From Ustulina deusta (taxonomy: Eukaryota > Ascomycota > Sordariomycetes > Xylariales > Xylariaceae), in contig JAJNNX010000027.1 of the NCBI GenBank assembly GCA_023159155.1, forward strand, positions 1 through 64,000: a stretch of 64,000 nt of DNA, in the 5' to 3' direction. The translations under genes and the position numbers were made by a program. The notes below the pieces were generated by a model that ran no database searches, was not told the origin of the DNA, and was given only the letters and a program-made list of their open reading frames with translations. This document shows positions 60,981 to 64,000 of this stretch, in pieces. Position 1 is the stretch's first letter, and each line of letters begins with the position of its first letter.

Positions 60981-62430
60981 ATGTCTCCTCCGGGAGCCTC
61001 AATGTCCCATCCGACCTATCTGCAGCAGTCTGTCTCGCTGCTCAGTACCGTCGCCGGCTACATACGCCTCCCGGCGTTGGCGACTTCGGTATGCCTCCAC
61101 GCTCATCGTCTTTGCGGTCAACAGCCTCTACTTCCGCCTCGTCCTATCACTCGTCCTTGGCTCGAGTCTACCATCGCGCCCAGTCCGCCATTGCAAGTCG
61201 TCGCCGTGCCGCGGCCGAGCTAACTGAGGTTGCCCAGGGTATTGCTGCTGTTTTGACATCGCTCCTATATTTCAAGCAGAAGTGAGTAGTTGTGTCGTCT
61301 ATTGTATAGCCCTCCTTGTCCAGACCGTGTATGACGTGTAATGCCCGGGAGAGTGTGTGAGAGAGAAAGAGAGAGGGAGAGGGAAGGGGAGATAAAATGA
61401 GTTGACCAGTCCTGTTTCGCTCCTATCTAGGACTTTGATCTATCCGTCCCATATCCCAGCGAATGCCCGGACGGAAGTGCCTCGACCTTCGCAATTCGGC
61501 CTCAGCGACTTCGAGGAGCTCGTAATACCGACTAACGATGGCGAGAAGTTGTCTGCTTTTTATATCCGTGGGCCCAGGCGTGGTCGGTTTGCCAATTGTA
61601 CCGTGTTGATGTTCCACGGGAACGCTGGCAACATTGGCCATCGTCTACCGATTGCCCGTATGTTGATCAACTCGGTTGGCTGCAATGTATTCATGCTTGA
61701 GTATCGAGGCTATGGCATGTCGACGGGTCTACCAGACGAGAAGGGACTCACACTGGATGCTCAAACCGCCCTCGACTACCTACGGAGCAGAGCGGAGACA
61801 AGTAGTCACAAGCTCATGGTGTACGGGCAAAGCTTAGGAGGGGCTGTCAGCATTAAACTCGTCGCAAAGAACCAGCAGGCCGGCGACATTGTTGGTCTCA
61901 TCCTGGAGAACACATTCATTTCGATGCGGGCCTTGATACCGTCGGTCATTCCACCAGCCAAATACTTGACTATGTTGTGTCATCAAGTATGGCCCAGTGA
62001 GTCCATATTACCAAGCATTACTGAAGTCCCGATATTATTCTTGAGTGGCTTGCAAGACGAAATCGTCCCGTGAGTCACCCTTTCGCCTTCATTTAGACTA
62101 TGTGTAGCCTACGTGTTCCGATGATGACTTAAAACAACCATCCACAAAACCTGAATCCCATCGCGGATACGGATTATAATTCTGTTTTCTGATTCCGATA
62201 CGCGCCTTTACGTGCTTGGCATATCTCTTATGGGAGACTAAATTGAATACAAACTAATCACGCGATGCAGACCTTTCCATATGCGAAGGCTATACGAGGT
62301 CGCCACAGCCCCAACCAAAGTTTGGAAAGCGTTGCCTGGTGGTGATCACAACTCTAGTGTTCTAGAGGACGGCTATTTCGAGGCTATATCTGACTTTGTT
62401 TCCAATACTGCCGGGGGCGAGAAGTTATAA
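60981..62430 (+). CDS. BEM46/ABHD13-type alpha/beta hydrolase
   Basis: Four exons (60981-61088, 61238-61281, 61431-62069, 62271-62430) give 316 aa. Exon 2 is a 44-nt micro-exon encoding most of a hydrophobic N-terminal segment (GIAAVLTSLLYFKQ); it is framed by a textbook GCTAAC branch site and CAG acceptor. The body is the BEM46 family: TLIYPSHIP, VLMFHGNAGNIGHRLP (oxyanion region), EYRGYGMSTG, the nucleophile elbow GQSLGG, LSGLQDEIVP with the catalytic aspartate, and GGDHNS with the catalytic histidine. All triad residues are present. BEM46 proteins are membrane-anchored and, in filamentous fungi, implicated in polarity and auxin-related metabolism; the substrate is not established. Splice phases agree at every junction. 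Confidence 0.9.
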
Positions 62431-63923
62431 TTACATCGGCGTTAAGGATAAGGGGTGATCAAATTTGCATAACTCGGGGGTGGACTCTTGACTTTTGTTT
62501 TCACTTTGTTTCGTCAATCATGGCAAAGCCCAGTATGGTAGATAGGATTAGCGCATCAGTCCCTTCCCGCCTAAGATACCCTTCCCACCAAATCAATAAC
62601 CTGGTTTGGATATATCCTATAGTAAAATATTGAGTTCGTCGCGATCCTAGTGTGTTCATAAATATAATATGTTTTCTGGCCTCAACCAGATATCATGATA
62701 AGGTAACGCTGGTCCGAATTTTCATAGCCCGTTCCTGTCTTGGTCACAGTCTTCGGTAGACCCAAGATACGAATATGTATTAGTAAGCGCCCCTTCTACC
62801 TTCAAAGTGAATGATTTATATAAAAAAGAGTTTAAGGTAAATTCAAATCTAATAACGGTGTTGTATCTGATGATCTAGCATTGAAAAGGCGACTTGCATA
62901 AAGTTACTGTACTACCTAATCCTCTCTTGTCAATATGTCAGGATACGAAGAAAGTGAATAAGCATAAAGTTCATCCTTACAAGGACCGGGTTTGCGTAGC
63001 CTTGAGACGTAAACGGGATTTGTTTACCATCGCATTCCAAGTTTTCAAATCATCACTTTGATGCTGAATTATAGTGCGAAAATATCAAGCCAAGAGCAAG
63101 GCAGCCGCAAGCCGGAAATCAATCCTACATAAGTATTGCTGCGAATAAGCTAAATCAAGTAGGCAACGCTGAGCGAGAGTACTATATTGGTAGATATCTT
63201 TTGTGGGAGTAAAACACGCAGATAGAAACACATACGCAGACATGACTCCACCTCCAGTCATAGACATCCGGCATCGTATCCCACGCTGCGTTCTCGGGTG
63301 GGTTGGCCTTTTGGGGAGTTAGGGGCCGCCAGCCTAGAAGACAATCATGCCATAGAAACGACTCTGGTCGCGAGTCTACGCCTTGATGATATGGGATTTA
63401 CTCTCACCCCTTTCAATGGTCGCGGTAAATCATCTAATTCAAATTTCAGCAAACTTAATGGGGTATACTGTCGATACCTCCTTTACAGGTGTTCAGGGTG
63501 AATTGAACAGATGAACATATTCTTGGTGAGCGAACTCGCAAAGCACAAGGCAAACGTAGGGCCAACATGTGACTTCCGACCAATCACAACAGTACGACAT
63601 GAGAATAGCGCGAGCGTCAGTTGATGTAAGCTGACTAGAGCGAAAACAAGGATGCGGATACTATTTTACAGAATGGTTCTTTTAAGTTTCTCGCTGAATC
63701 CAAGAACTCCCGCTAGCAAATTCCATAGAGAGTTCTCACACATACTTTTTTTTTCTCCTATGTGGACCCCCCTCATGTGTAGAGTAGATAATGAAACTGG
63801 TGATCCTCCAAAATATGACGTTGATGGTGAACCTGCAATTTCAGGCCCATACTCCGTATGCATTTGTGCTGGTATGTTCATGTGTATGTGTGTATTCCCC
63901 GTTGTGAAAAAGATAGCCCCCAT
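62431..63923. other. Intergenic stretch with no supported gene
   Basis: Ordinary AT-moderate sequence with only short frames. It separates the BEM46-type gene from the probable gene end at the right edge. Confidence 0.45.
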
Positions 63924-64000
63924 TTACTTCCGTTTCCGTTCCGCGGCATCCATTTTATCCTCCAACTCCTTGACGTAAGTGTTCAATCGTTGGCAAGCCG
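63924..64000 (-). CDS. Probable C-terminal fragment of a gene cut by the window edge
   Basis: Reading leftward from the window end, one frame stays open for 24 codons and stops at TAA 63924-63926. It encodes a charged, helix-like tail (RLNTYVKELEDKMDAAERKRK) typical of a conserved coiled-coil protein terminus. The gene itself lies outside the window, and the call rests only on this composition. Confidence 0.35.
   Translation of the reverse strand, partial: ACQRLNTYVKELEDKMDAAERKRK

Overview
The window reads as filamentous ascomycete (Pezizomycotina) nuclear DNA. The genes carry short GT-AG introns (mostly 47-150 bp) with CTAAC-type branch sites. The families are fungal: PKS-NRPS, NACHT-WD40, fungal rhodopsin-domain, 2EXR, GT15 and BEM46. 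The first 8.3 kb is an extremely AT-rich block of the kind left by repeat-induced point mutation (RIP). A Sordariomycete is plausible, but I cannot fix the genus. All gene models were built by reading splice sites by eye.

Layout. (1) 1-8.3 kb: gene-free AT-rich island with degenerate direct, inverted and tandem repeats and a long TAA microsatellite. (2) 8.36-9.31 kb: a non-autonomous element with 77-bp terminal inverted repeats; one arm is intact and the other carries almost only transitions, a visible RIP footprint. (3) 9.8-32.2 kb: a small secondary-metabolite cluster. It holds a broken cytochrome P450, a 2EXR-domain gene, an intact five-exon hybrid PKS-NRPS of about 4055 aa (KS-AT-DH-MT-no ER-KR-ACP-C-A-T-R), a divergently transcribed EthD-domain gene and an MFS exporter. 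(4) 33-39.4 kb: two rhodopsin-domain membrane-protein paralogues with identical internal exon lengths, flanking a DUF1772-like membrane-protein gene. (5) 40.3-44.9 kb: an intact 1482-aa NWD/STAND NLR-type protein with ten WD40 repeats in two sub-families. (6) 46-64 kb: a possible small Cys-rich protein gene, then a housekeeping block: Dap1/MAPR-type cytochrome-b5-like protein, GT15 mannosyltransferase, ERD1/EXS protein, PEX10, LYAR-type nucleolar zinc-finger protein and BEM46-type hydrolase. A probable C-terminal fragment of another gene runs off the right edge.

How the genes fit together. The PKS-NRPS would build a methylated polyketide joined to one amino acid and release it through its reductase domain. 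The EthD protein is the best candidate tailoring enzyme and the MFS protein the likely exporter. The local P450 appears dead, and no trans-enoyl reductase, hydrolase, cyclase or pathway transcription factor was seen, so the product is either simple or completed by genes outside the window. The region from about 47.8 kb rightward looks like stable conserved chromosome; the left two thirds look like accessory sequence bordered by a RIP-degraded repeat island.
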